A stretch of DNA of 64,000 nt from Hyphochytrium catenoides. Its lineage: Eukaryota; Sar; Hyphochytriomycetes; Hyphochytriales; Hyphochytriaceae. The translations under genes and the position numbers were made by a program. The DNA lies in contig FLMG01001584.1 of assembly GCA_900088475.1 (NCBI GenBank), forward strand, positions 1 to 64,000, in the 5' to 3' direction. Positions 33,320 to 45,375 of the stretch are shown in pieces. A model generated the notes under the pieces. That model was not told where the DNA came from. It did no database searches and saw nothing but the letters and a program-made list of their open reading frames with translations. Positions within the stretch are counted from its first letter, which is position 1. Every line of letters begins with the position of its first letter.

Positions 33320-36300
33320 CGGAGAAGTACATTGACGAGTAATACCGCTGACCAGACGCTGAAGCCGGTACCCCAGAGTAGTTCAGGAGCTATGGATATG
33401 CTGACAATGTACACGAGTGATACGGAGAACTATGGGGACAGCGACCATGACACGAGGAGCCCAGCAAAGGTTGCACCTCCTGTGAAGCTTCTCCAACCCA
33501 AAGTCAACCCAACACCGTATGTGGCAGCTCCCATTGAGGTTAGTATGAAGGAACCTTTATCTTGACCCAGCTTATTGTTACATCTATCGTCCAGCACATT
33601 CCGCAGTCCATGATGGTCCAGTACGGGCAAAAGGAAATGGCTGTCAATCTCCCTCTGGAGCTTCTCACTGGTCCTAAGCAGGTTTGTAGAAGTCTGGCCG
33701 CCATGTCTAGTGCGAGAAGATTGCTATGGCTCAGTGTATGAGATTAACTATGACACTCTCGTTGCTATTTCTGGCTAGGGTCCCATTCATCCACATAAGA
33801 AGGAGGTGATTATGCACGATGGCAAGATCGTACGCACGGGTATCGTAGAGGTAAGTAGCCATTTCACCTGAAGAATGAGCGTTCGGATCGCGTCTTCCCT
33901 TATAATTCCTTCCATATAAGTTCACCACTTGTCACACTCGCCCTTCTCCTGTCCTATTTATTCAGACATTAGACAGTATCCTTACACTGTCAGTGCTGGA
34001 CTTACTTCCTTCATCTGCCTTGAGGTCACTTTGTAGTGTGCATTCTTTGACCTTCTAGACATGTATACCTCAATAACTTCAATCCGTTATTCAGAGTACA
34101 AGTGTAGAGTCGTACGCTTTCGATGAGCAATTCAACTCCTATCAGAACTTCGGGGTTGCAAGGCTTCAAGGCGGAGAAGTACTTGCAGACATGAGCCGCT
34201 ATGGCAAGGCCCATCTCGGTTAGTAAGATCTCTCTCCCTTGTCGTCTCTACGTAGGTTATTCTAGAAAATATAAACTAAAAAGGCGTTGAAACCAAAGTG
34301 ATGGTGCCTTCATGGTTAGGATCTTGAATTACTCGGCCTTTCTTCTTGACATTTTTATGCTTTCTCATGTACAGATAAAAAGGCGCGGAAGGAAGATAAA
34401 AAGAGAAAGCTAGCGGCAGGCGATCCGGGGGATATTGGAAAGTAAGTTGCATGGCTAATTACATATGCTGCCAGCTCTGTTGCCGCTACGCCTGCCATCT
34501 AGTGGCACAAAATTGCACACTACGCTTCAAGCTTTCTGCTCGCACCGGAAGTGTCTGTTCTTATTCTTTCAACCCCCATGACGACCAGTAGTGTCAGGAA
34601 AGCTACTTTTTGTTTGGACTAAGTTGACTAAGTCCTGTAAGAAGCCCTACTCATAGTCTCTACTTTGAGCAGCTACCGAGGTCCCTGGGCGCCCTACCTG
34701 GACGAAAACCGGCAGTCAGATTATGAGCGCGGTACAATGACGGAGGAGCAGCAGCAGATTCGAGAAGAGTTGGTAACAAAGCTATGGCCTCTCGTCGACG
34801 TTTTGCTGTTCTTGACACTACTGCAACTGTGTGCCCCTGACGGCTGGTAGTCTGCCGGCAACGTCCTATGCTATTCTATCCTCCTGGTCAGCCTGTATGG
34901 GCCTTCGTTCGCGTGTACAGTTATCATACTTGTCCGAGCCCAGTCCGCTAATTCCTGTCTTGATATTCTTCGTTATCCGATAGCTTGCTCAGAAAAAAGC
35001 TCGATCTGCTGCTGATGAGGAGATTATTGACTTCGAGCGCATGATTGAAAGGAAGAAAGCATTCAATCTCCCTCCAAAGCTAGAACCTGGAAAGGAAGCA
35101 GGGGAAGGCAGTTCAGTCTTCCATGGAGAGGCCGAGCATGATTATCAGGTAAGGAAAATGCCACCTACCCTAGGTTGGCAGCTTCCTCCTCGGCCTATTC
35201 AATTACCACCTTTTCCCTCATCATCCCCAATATTATCCTTCATTGTGTCAACTCTTTTACTTCAAGAGTCCTGTAGCTCTCCATCTGCAGTACGCTATAG
35301 ATCAATTTTGCCGGACTCCTCCATTCATAACATCTCTACTGCTCAGAGCGCTGACATAGCCTGATTTTCCATGCAGGGTCGCCCTTGGACTGCACCACCA
35401 TCTGACCTCCGTCCAGATCCAGATCACAACTGTTACATTCCTAAGCGCTGTATACACAAGTGGAGTGGACACACAAAGGGTGTACAGGTATGTCAACCCG
35501 CTAGAACTTGTCCGAATTGCTACCCCTCTCAATTAGTGAACCTTGTCATGATTAGGCTATCGAGTTTATACCGAAATACGGCCACCTCTTATTATCGGGC
35601 TCTATGGACTCCAAGGTGAAAATATGGGATGTTTACAACGACAGAAGGTGCATGAGGACCTATAGTGGCCACGAGCAAGCAGTCAGGGCTATTAATTTTA
35701 GGTACGTACAGAAGGGCAAAAGATATTCCCTAGCTAAGTTGGAGTTGAGAGACGTTTACCGAGCCGCAGTACGCGCTATAAAGCAGAACATGAGGCTGGC
35801 TCGGACTTAAGGTCCACCCCATGGGCATCGTTTCTCTTTGTCGTGTCTAGCAAATTAGTGAACCACGCCACGATCTCCGCTAGCCTCCGTATAGCAACGC
35901 CGGGTCTCATCTAAGTCTCTGTACACAGTCCTGATGGCACGAAGTTCCTTAGTGCGGGCTTCGACCGGTTCATTCGTCTCTGGGACACCGAAACAGGACA
36001 ATGTATCAAGAGCTTTACCAACAGGAGAGTGCCTTATTGCGTGAAATTCTACCCGAAGGATGACAATTTATTTGTCATTGGAGACTCAAATCATATGATA
36101 GTGCAGGTACGAGCTGACTTGGGTACGGTCCACCGAGGACTTCTTCCCCCCACCCCACCCCACCCCCCACCCCCGAGTACCTCTGTTGCTTAGTTTAGCG
36201 TCGCTGCCAGAATCACAACGTTGCTGCAGCCGTGTTGTTCTGCTGCGATTTGTCCTGCTGCCATTCCGCTGCCTTTCAGTCTAGGGAAATGATGCAAGCC

Positions 36301-37317
36301 GTTAGCCCTGCTCATCAGTTTCTCTCTTTACTATCCTTCCTTCCGGCCGCCCGCACTAACAGCCTGCTTTTTCCCTATCCTGCAATTTGCATCTCTCACT
36401 CATACGTCTCGAAGTTCGATATCAAGAGCGGCCAGATTGTGCAAGAGTATAACCACCACTTGAACACAGTGAATACTGTGACCTTTATTGACGATGACAG
36501 GCGGTTTATCAGCACTTCTGACGATAAGAAGATGCTAATCTGGGAGTGGAATATTCCAGTCCCAATCAAGTACATTGCGGAACCTGATATGCACTCAATG
36601 CCAGCTGTCACATTGCATCCCTCCGGAAGCCATGTAGCTTGTCAGAGTCTAAATAATCAGGTAAGTGGAAGTCACCCTAGAGCTTTTGACTGCGTTGATG
36701 GAATAACATAGAGTCGAGCGAATGGATGTTGCACATTCCAAAAGATGTTTATTTCTAAGTTACTGGCACCTCATCAACACTTTCTTTACGCCATCCTCAT
36801 TCTATACATGTCTTCAGATTGTGGTCTATGGAGCTAGAGACAAGTTTAAGTTAAACAGGAAGAAAGTCTTCAAGGGCCATAGCAATGCTGGATTCGCCTG
36901 CCAGATTGACTTTTCTCCTAATGGACAGTACGTTTTACCCTTGTTACTATCATATACCTCCTGTCTTTCTTTGTCCTGCTGGCATCACACATTTTGTCCG
37001 CTGCGCACTTACTTCTTGGAGTACGAGTCGAATGGATCTCGTTTGGCTGACTGATGCAAGACTCACTTGATGCTAACTAGCCTTTTTCTTTGTGTTGTTT
37101 CCTCTGTCTTCCCATTCTGTCGTCAATTTTGTTCAGGTTCATCATGTCAGGCGATGGTGATGGACGCCTCTTTTTCTGGGATTGGAAGACATGCAAGAAC
37201 TTTCAGCGCCTCCGCGCTCATGACCAGGGCCCTTGCATTGGAGCTACTTGGCACCCAATAGAGCCCAGTCGGGTGGCAACTTGTGGATGGGACGGCTTGA
37301 TCAAGTATTGGGACTAA
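33320..37317 (+). CDS. CDC40: Pre-mRNA splicing factor PRP17/CDC40 (5' end unresolved)
   Basis: WD40-repeat factor needed for the second step of pre-mRNA splicing, acting in the nucleus. Thirteen exons follow in phase: about 33320-33538, 33595-33681, 33779-33850, 34095-34218, 34375-34441, 34673-34772, 34984-35148, 35377-35487, 35556-35701, 35929-36106, 36415-36660, 36818-36927, 37137-37317. Family signatures: [102 protein letters not shown] and the end [11 protein letters not shown]-stop, all in the order of human CDC40. The TTG at 33332 is not a start. The true ATG exon lies upstream and I could not place it. Confidence 0.93.
36145..36175 (+). repeat. C-rich low-complexity tract in a PRP17 intron
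   Basis: Repeated CCCCA units (ccccccaccccaccccaccc) lie within the intron 36107-36414. Confidence 0.9.
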
Positions 37318-37736
37318 GGGAAACATGCTGGAAGTCGGCAGTAAAGGTCATGATTGGCATGGGTTTTATTTATTGCTCTCAGTCTGCTTCATGTATCAAT
37401 AAACGTCGAGCATACTGTGGAATTGGCAACCAGTCAGTTACCGTCGTTGTGGCCGTAACAAGGCTGTCCTTCTTTTATCAGGGATATAGACCTCCTGCTG
37501 CTTGCGACTACGAATTCCATATCATTCCGTATTCGTCCTCGACCTTGCAGCCTGTGACGCAAGTATTTCTCTTCCCGGTACCGGAAGACCCAGGAGGGCT
37601 TCACTCGAGCGCTTCATTTGAAGCCGACAACATATACAACATATACTGCTTGCGGAGATGGTCAATGTTGCCCTTGAAGTGATGCAACGAACGCTTTCTT
37701 TCCCCTTAGTGTCGAGTTCCCAAACACTCCAAAGCT
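37318..37736. other. Convergent 3' spacer with possible poly(A) signal
   Basis: This lies between the PRP17 stop and the stop of the zinc-ribbon/IQ gene. AATAAA at 37398-37403, about 80 bases past the PRP17 stop, is a plausible polyadenylation signal. No gene was seen. Confidence 0.5.
37398..37403 (+). terminator. Candidate poly(A) signal of PRP17
   Basis: A canonical AATAAA sits 81 bases after the stop codon. Protist poly(A) signals vary, so this is tentative. Confidence 0.35.
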
Positions 37737-40700
37737 CTATCCGTGGTGTAGGTTGTTGTCGCCTATACGCGGATTCTGAAGAGACTTCAGAGATACAACG
37801 AATATCCTGTCCCTGATAGACCTAAAAACAGAAAGGAGAGGAAGAAGAAGAGAGACCACGGCTTGACGTAATTCAAAGTGGGACAGACAACGTTCAAGTT
37901 CCTGAGTGGAAGAGAAGGAGAGCCTCTCTCTGGTTTCACTTTGACAGAAGGAGAGAGAAGAAGATTGACGAAGTTTGACGTCTACAATCTGGAGCCGGAG
38001 AACTTCTTTCTCATCGTCGCACTCTGCAGCTATTTCAGAAGCCCGTCGGTCGGTGTCGTATCCTAGCCTAGACTTGTCCTCCGTATTTGTGAGCGCCTGT
38101 TGTTTCTCTGGGTGGAACTCGATATGGACAAGAACGTAGACACCATCCACCTTTATCGCTTTCCTATATATCCCCCTTTCGGAGAGTCTCCGCCTCTCTT
38201 CTGCATATTTGTTATAGGTGCCTTCCGACTCCTTCAGCCTTAACGCCTCGTGGCCCTTTAGGACTGCGGATAGGGTGGTTGACGCTAGGATATCCCGTAC
38301 TCGCTCCTGTGCTATCTTATGCGCAATATATTCCCGAAGGTGTTGGAGAAACTCGGCCCGTGCCCGGTTGCGTCGATGGAAGCATTGAAGGGCAACCGCC
38401 GCTCTAGACTCTCTACGAAGCCGTACAAGAAGGTGAAGAGAAGGTGAGCGATAAGTGGATAGGGAGGATATGCCCGTTAGAGCTGCACAAGCTGTATGAC
38501 AGGTAGCCAGCTTCATTTTACGGAGTACATATCAACAGCGAGCGCATAGTAGCGTATGTATATGACGAAACTGAGGGAGATTGGTACTGGAAAGAGTTAA
38601 GAGGGCCTTGCAAGGAGCGTTCCGACTCATTCCTCACCTTCTCCTTGGAAGCTCTTGGGTGAGGAGCGTTTCCAAAGCTCCTTTTGCGCCAGATTTCAAC
38701 ATTTTCGGGACGAGGGTTGCAGCCGTAGACGCTGCGGACAAACCCAGCCTAGGATGTGCATTTGATGGAGGGCTGTTAGTAGGGAAAGAAGAGCTTTACA
38801 GGAGCACCCTAATGGAAATGGCCCTGGACGTGGTAACTCTAATCGTGTTCACAAAGAACTACTCACTGCCGCATTTTCTCTTCCCTAATCTCAATGGGGT
38901 CGTCTAGCTGCCCCCTAGGAGATCGAAAGGGAAAGACCAGCTCAAAGCCCTCGGTGGTGTTGGCTAGCGATAATGTGGCGCAGAGCTGATGTAGAAAGCC
39001 AGAGCGGGGACACAAACAGGTCTTCTGCGCAAATACTGCGCTTAGTGCCAGCTTTTTGTGGTGCATAGCGTGGTAGAAGTGTGTAAAGAGCGTGGATACG
39101 GAATAGAGGTAAACGTAGCGGATAGGTGGAAGTAGGAGGGGAGAAATAGGCGGTCCGTACAAGAGAGGGGTAAATCGTTGCCAAGGATAGAAGCCAAAGA
39201 TAGAAGTAAAAGGAAGACGTTTAACACATGCTTCACCTTCTTGGCCACGGAAGCCTGCCGTCTCTCTCCTGATCTGGGAAGAAAGGGGATAGATGCCGCT
39301 TCGCTTGTGGATATATCTACTTGGAGAGGAAACATCGATCGACCAAAGACAGGGGCCCAAACTCCAGGTCGAGTTGCAGTGATAGAATAACCTTCTCCGT
39401 CGTCCCTTACTGAAACCGTGATTAAAAACAGGAAGGATGTGTGTCGGCAGCGACAGAGACCTCCAGGACAGGGGTGCCAGCGGGAAGAGTAGCGAAGCCG
39501 ATAGCACTGCCTATACAACAACCTCTGGAGTACTAAGAGTTTGTCCTGCAGGCAGCGAGCAGAGAGAAGACGAGTAGCCAAGATGTTCAACGAAGACGAT
39601 ACTTGTAAGACACGTGATTACAAGAGACATTAGGAGGCATAGCTATTGTCTGAGTGTAATGATTGCTTGTTGCGGTATGAGGGGAACTTAGACATATGCA
39701 GGAGATTACATCTGGAGGAACAGGAGAAGAAGAGGGCAGAGTATAAAAGAGAACAGAGGGGGGAAAGCTGCTCTAACCTTACGCTGAATTCTGTGGAAGA
39801 GTGGCTGGAAAGTCCTAAGCCAGTATTCCTTGGTTATGGGTTCCTCCTGTCGCAGATCTAGAGGATTCGGTAGAGGCAGTTGGCGCTGAAGCAGCAGTCC
39901 GCCTTCATGCCAGCCAAAATGAAATGTGTAGCGAGGCCCATACACACTATCGTCCAAGCGGAGCTCTATTGTCTTCACCTCATTGTCTTCTCGTTCTGTG
40001 CCTCCTTTCACAGGGCTAACTGGGGTCCCAACTTCAAGGATCACTTTGGTAAGAAGAATAGCGTCTGCTATGTCCAAGCCAGCACGGAGAACTTCTACTT
40101 TTTGAGGAGAAGGACTTGAAGAAGAGGGTAGGGAAGATGCGGATACGGAGCGCGCGTTCGAAACAGTTTGCCTAATATCCAGAGCGCTTTTCCGCAGGGG
40201 ATAACCTTTCACTATCGCCGCCATGAGGGGGTCATCGGACAGTGGTTGAGCTATCTTCTCTTCTCTGAGGGGGAATGACGCGACGTCAGCAATAGCTTCT
40301 ACCGTTTCACCAAGCTCTTTTTCTTGAGGCGTCGACTTGTCCTGTTCCTCCTTCAACCCATTCTTCCGTGCCACCGCCTCCCCCATAGGTGTGACTGAGG
40401 GGATAGGGGTTCCTTCCTCTTTTCCTTTCTCCTCCGCCATTGGCATACGTTGGAGCAGCTTGCCACCTCTGTCCTCGTGCTTATATCCTGCTCGTTCTTT
40501 AAATATAAATCTCTTCCCTTGTATTTTGCAATGTACAACATGGTTGTTGTCACAACTCTCAAGGGCTGCTTCTTGATCTACTTCATACTTAGATTTGCTG
40601 GATTGGAGCTCAAGTGAGGTCTGCGGACAACGCAAAAGATATGACCGTCATTGAGGGGACTACTTCAATTATCGTTCAAGAAAGCAGCCTCTTCATAACC

Positions 40701-41390
40701 CTTGTTGCACAAGATAATGCAAAGGTCAGAGATGTGATGGCCTTGTGAACGTACCATCAATCGATCCAGATGCTCCAGCTTAGCCCATCGCTTGACTAGT
40801 TCGCCTCTGGACAGCAACGCACACTTTCCCAGCTGTTGGAATTCGTCGTGAAGGCGCTGAATCCTTCTACCAAGAGAAGCCAACCTATTGTCCCTATGGC
40901 CCAAAATCTATATGTAAAAAGTGTCTTAGTACAGCGTCACTCATCCTCTGTGCTTCCATGGGCACAAGCCATAGAGCAAGATGGGAAATTTCTGCATAAA
41001 GGAGAAACCTACCTGGCCCTTCTCTGCTATCGACTCTTGCCACGCCGCCTATTAACCAACAAAACATCAGTTCCACTCCAGAGACAGCGGAAATTTGAGC
41101 GAGGAGCCCACCTTCGCCTGCTCGAAGGCATACGCCTGGTCGGCATCCCATTCTCGTACCCTAACCTCTTCTCGTAGCTCCTGGCCGCTCTTGCCTTTGC
41201 CCTCTAGAAACGTTTCACCAACCACTTTCTTACTCTCTCCCTTCTCCTCCTTGCCTTGTCCACTGCTGCCATCTTGAGCTTCTCCGCAGGACGGGCAAAA
41301 TTTTGCTGCTTTTCTGAGAAGAATATACCCGCAGTAGTTGCATGAGGTTCGCTCACTCTCCGCGGCCCCAAGTAGCGTGAGTTTTAACAT
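37737..41390 (-). CDS. Zinc-ribbon and IQ-motif protein of unknown function
   Basis: Eight exons (41112-41390, 41013-41048, 40755-40907, 39783-40620, 39237-39409, 38867-39051, 38638-38772, 37737-38412) give 824 residues with all phases consistent. The N-terminus has a C4 zinc ribbon (CNYCGYILLRKAAKFCPSCG). A helical part follows (GRRIQRLHDEFQQLGKCALL), then a charged low-complexity linker and a central region with DDSVYGPRYTFHFGWHEGGL and TATRPGVWAPVFGR. Near residue 605 there is one IQ-like motif (AAVALQCFHRRNRARAEF), probably for calmodulin, followed by helices (REYIAHKIAQERVRDILAST). I recognise no family. IQ proteins of this build are common among ciliary components, but that is only a hint. 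The last 60 residues are less certain to be coding. Confidence 0.72.
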
Positions 41391-42389
41391 GCTAATGGTG
41401 GAGCAGCACCTGCTGGTGCTGAGCAGAGTCCCTCAATGGCGCATCCCTAGAATGGCTCTACAAACATTCTTAGGGGGCCAACTAGCCCTTTGCCTGCTAA
41501 ATGGAGTACAGGTCTTCTACCATTTATCCCCGTAGCAGAGGACAAGGATGCTGAGGTATGATCGACCTGGAAAATGAGCCCCCCGACATCAACCACTTAA
41601 CCCTCAGTGACCAGCACCCTGCCGTCGATCTCACGGTGAGCACCACGCTCCGTATAGTCGAACAAAGCAGTACCCTTCTATCAAACCCAAGTGATGAGTT
41701 TCCTGCTCTATCTCACGGCTGATGATGCCCGGCCATCGGCAATCTCACTGTGAGTACGATGCTATCAACGTATCAACCTCATCCAAAGGCCTTTATTAGG
41801 AGGAAATGCATGGATTTGATCAATCGCAGTGAGAACTTCAACGACATTCCTGACCTACCGGAAAATTTCGTTTCAGACTCAGCCGCTAACGGCAGTGATC
41901 TTTTACAGTAACTAAGGCCACTGATTACATTGTGATTCTCTGGGTGCATTTGAGGGGGTGCTGGTTGTGTTTGCTGTAGCTAGAGGTGTAGAGCTTTGGC
42001 TACTACCCCTGGGAAAGCGTTCCCAACTCAAGTATAATCAAGTATAAATAGAGAAGGGGTACCTTCACAAGGCAGTGCCCCCCTGATCTTAAGCCTGGGG
42101 CCACTCCCTTTGTAAAGATCCATCCCGCGATCATCGCCGAAGCCGACAGGAGACAGCAGTGAGATCAAAGAGCACAGACTCTGCCTGGAAAGGCAGCGAA
42201 GATAGAGATCATTATAGAGATTCAATCGTAAGACAGAGCTTCCACGAGCCACATTTTGCCTTCTAGACGACAGTACATCAAGGTGGTTGAGCGTGCTCTT
42301 AGCTAGTTCGACGTCACGTATTATAGAGCTAGGTAAAGGCTGGTAGGCTGACTCCTGAGAAGCATGGCATCCAGGTAATCTAATCCAGA
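41391..42389. other. Divergent spacer between the IQ-protein and PSMA7 genes
   Basis: 1 kb containing two related words, cgatctcacggtgagcacc (about 41625) and caatctcactgtgagtacg (about 41740), each looking like an exon end plus donor, and the possible small gene listed at 41558-41911. The remaining sequence shows nothing recognisable. Confidence 0.45.
41558..41911 (+). CDS. Possible small acidic protein gene (low confidence)
   Basis: An ATG at 41558 opens MIDLENEPPDINHLTLSDQH and six more residues up to a good donor (ACG|GTGAGC at 41636). A later open stretch encodes CMDLINRSENFNDIPDLPEN and 14 more residues to a TAA at 41909-41911. Both have coding-like acidic composition, but I could not connect them through a phase-consistent middle exon. 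This may be a small gene with an exon near 41700-41750, or a relic. Confidence 0.22.
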
Positions 42390-44008
42390 ATGTCCCTGTC
42401 ACTTCCAAAATTCTCGACTGACCGTTTTGATGGTGCTAGGTACGATCGGGCGATTACTATCTTCTCTCCTGATGGACACCTATTCCAGGTTGAATACGCT
42501 ACAGAGGCTGTGAAGAAAGTGAGTCCCAGCCCCCACAGCCCAAGCCAATGGCTCCTGCTACTTTTTACTGATAACCGTAAACACAGGGTAACTGCCTCGT
42601 CGGTGTTAGAGGCAAGGATGCTGTCATATTGGGTGTGGAGAGGAAAGCCACTGCAAAGCTCCAGGTAAGACTTCATCTCTTCCTTCCTGAAAAGGCAAGA
42701 CCTTCATCTTTTCAGAAGAGGAATAAGAGAGGAAGGAGGCGTTAGATCCTTGTGCCTGATATCCATTTGGCTAAAAGCTTTTTGGCTTAGGACCCTCGGA
42801 CTATTCGGAAGCTTGTGAAGCTAGACGACCACATCACATTGGCTTTTGCAGGCCTTAATGCCGATGCCAGGGTACTAATCAACAAGGTGCATCTTGGCTG
42901 AAAGCGATCCGTTTGTCTACCTCTGGCTTCAGTCACACGGAAAAATGAAGTCTATCCTATACCTTTTGAGCTTTCGTTGGCGCCAATCTTAGTCCTACTT
43001 GACTCGTTCCTGNNNNNNNNNNNNNNNNNNNNNNNNNNNNNNNNNNNNNNNNNNNNNNNNNNNNNNNNNCGTGTGCCTTATTGACGGCGGCCTTATTTGG
43101 TGGCACCTTCAATCAATAGGCTCGCGTCGAGAGTCAGTCTTACCGGTTGACGGTGGAAGATGCTCCTTCAGTTGAATATATGGCAAGGTATATTGCCGGC
43201 ACTCAACAGCGGTACACCCAGCAAGGTGGCGTGCGGCCATTTGGCATCACCACCTTCCTAGCTGGGTTCGATAATCAGAAACGACCACAACTGTACCAGA
43301 CCGAACCATCAGGAACTTACACCTCATGGAAGGTAAGCTGAATATTATGGGTGATGATGGTCCTGTGTAGAGGGTCCGTCACTATAAAGGAGTAGTTCAG
43401 GCGGATTAGTGTACATGTCTCAAGCACTAGTTTCTATACTGCGAAGTGGTTCGCTGTCAGTCTTCTAAAGAGCGAGAAATGATGTTTTAAAGCGCTTTGG
43501 TTAGGCTTCTGCTGCTGGCCGAAGTGAGAAGAACATCAGAGAGTTTCTCGAGAAGAACTACGTTGCCGATCTTGACGAGCAAGGTGCAATCAAACTAGCG
43601 ATCCGTGCTCTACTAGAGGTAAGACATCTTAAACCGCGGCCCTACTGCGGACCCCTTGAGGCTAAATCAAGGGGTCGAAGAAACATACAAAGAGGCAGGA
43701 ATCAAATGATGTGGCAAGGATGGGATAGATAGAACAATAAGCCGGGACTGCCCTGCTCATCTGCTAACAAGTTATACCAGGTTGTGGAAGCAGGAGGCAA
43801 GAATATAGAGATTGCCATTATCCGTGCTGATGAGCATGTGGTAAGTAGAAGTCACATGCCACCTTCTTACTTACGGGTCCTAATTCCCACCCACCTCTTT
43901 TTCCTGGCCTTGTAGATTATGGAGGAGGAAAGAGTAGGGGAGATGTGCGCCACTATTGAGAAGGAGATGGAAGAAGCTAAGGCAAAAAAGGGTTCCGAGG
44001 ACAAGTAA
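42390..44008 (+). CDS. PSMA7: 20S proteasome subunit alpha 4 (PSMA7-type)
   Basis: Seven exons (42390-42518, 42587-42664, 42791-42886, 43120-43332, 43505-43618, 43781-43840, 43916-44008) give 260 residues in continuous phase. The alpha-subunit signature is [20 protein letters not shown], followed by [69 protein letters not shown] and [10 protein letters not shown], in the order of human PSMA7. The subunit is part of the outer ring of the 20S core and is not itself catalytic. The start at 42390 adds about 16 residues ([16 protein letters not shown]) before the usual N-terminus. No other in-frame ATG precedes the signature. The N run lies wholly inside intron 3. Confidence 0.95.
43013..43069. 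other. Assembly gap (57 N) in PSMA7 intron 3
   Basis: An N run between exons 42791-42886 and 43120-43332. The coding sequence is complete around it. Confidence 0.99.
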
Positions 44009-44369
44009 TCAGAGCCAGAATCGTTTCTTAATCATCCAGGCTAACAGCTCCATTCGTTGTTCGTACCACCTTTCATTCTTCGCGTTGGGTGATTAAGACA
44101 ATAAATATGTAGGTTACTCTTTATATTTGAGGAGTCTTTCTAGGGTACGTGGCGGACACAGGCTCTCATGTCAAACTGACAACACAGTCCTTTATCCGTT
44201 CACACGTACCACCCACAGTCGACAACGTATAACTTCCTAGCTACGAGTCTGAGAGGATTCCTTCAATTTCTAGCTGACCAGACCTCTTCTGACCAGGACG
44301 TGCGCGGAGGAGCACGACAAAGCCTCATGGACCTCATCCATGCTAAGATCTTCCTGCCGCCAGCCACTG
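44009..44369. other. Convergent 3' spacer with possible poly(A) signal
   Basis: This lies between the PSMA7 stop and the stop of the giant gene. AATAAA at 44100-44105 is about 90 bases after the PSMA7 stop. No coding signal was seen. Confidence 0.5.
44100..44105 (+). terminator. Candidate poly(A) signal of PSMA7
   Basis: AATAAA in a T-rich context 92 bases downstream of the PSMA7 stop codon. Tentative. Confidence 0.35.
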
Positions 44370-45375
44370 TTACTCTGTTGAAGAGGTTAAGGATAGAGGG
44401 CACACAGCCGCTCTTTCCTTAGCGGCTTCCTCTGTTCTGTCTGCAGCCTCACAATTATCGATGCTCTCGCAGTCATTTACAGAGAGTGAGATTGTTCCAT
44501 GTGATAAGCTCTTTTGATCGAGGTATGAGAGGGAAAAGGAGAAGGAGTCCGAGCCTAAGAAGCCAGGAGGTGGGAGATATCGGACTATTCTTCCCCTTTT
44601 GCCCATCAGGAGATGTTGTCTTGGCTTTTCGCCTTCGATCCCCGTCATAAAGTTGGGCTCCAGCTTCACACAACGATTCATAATGGACAAGATTAGGGGT
44701 AAGTTCTGGTTAGAAAAACGTCAAATCAGAGTGACGTGAAGTATTGTCCATTGTAAAGCATCGCAACGACAGAAACGATGAAAACCGTGTGTAAAAGCGT
44801 GACACCGACGGATTCGTTGGCTACAGAACCTTACCGTGCTCGGCACCAGGTCCGCCGTATACCGCCCTAGAAATCTATCGAAGCCTAGCATCGGAGATAG
44901 CTGACGACGACGGATGGCAGAGAAGCAGGTGATGGAGATCGGAATTAGAGGGCAGATGAAAGACTATATGTTGAGGGATTGCGGTGGTCTAGAAGGAAAA
45001 TCGGTAGGACACAGACAAGCAAGAGACTAGATACTTGTCTCAGAACATTGCCCTTTATGAAACGTAACCCTCTATTGGAGGAAATGAGAGGCTTGTAAGG
45101 ATCTAAGAGCGACAGTCGCGTAGCGCAGTCGCCCTTAAAAGGAAGACAAGAGTTCCAAAAACGCAACAAATTTATGCGCCAAACTCCTTTTATCATGCGG
45201 GAGAGCGAGGATGGGCTAGCCATTACCTTCGTTCCCGCGATCACTGGGTGATCAGCACTGCACAAGTCCGTCCCTCTAGCGTCGTTAGCTTCTCCTACAT
45301 TCAGGTACAGAGCGCCATGTAGAGGTAATGAGTTGATCTCGGCTCTAATATCCATATAGTGTTCATGCTTGTTGC
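44370..45375 (-). other. C-terminal cadherin-like (Big/tandem-95 type) domain
   Basis: Two exons, 45227-45375 and 44370-44705. The first has AEINSLPLHGALYLN, the typical x-ITSLPxHGTLY motif. The second has VRYLPPPGFLGSDSFSFSL, typical of YxPxxGFxGxDSFxF. The 509-bp intron between them may hide a small extra exon. The acidic tail after this domain has no anchor motif. Confidence 0.7.

Noticed and set aside
44718-45226. Small extra exon (ISRAVYGGPGAEHG) in the last intron of the giant gene
   Set aside because: It exits in phase 1 and would break the final cadherin-like frame. Direct splicing 45227 to 44705 keeps phase 0.
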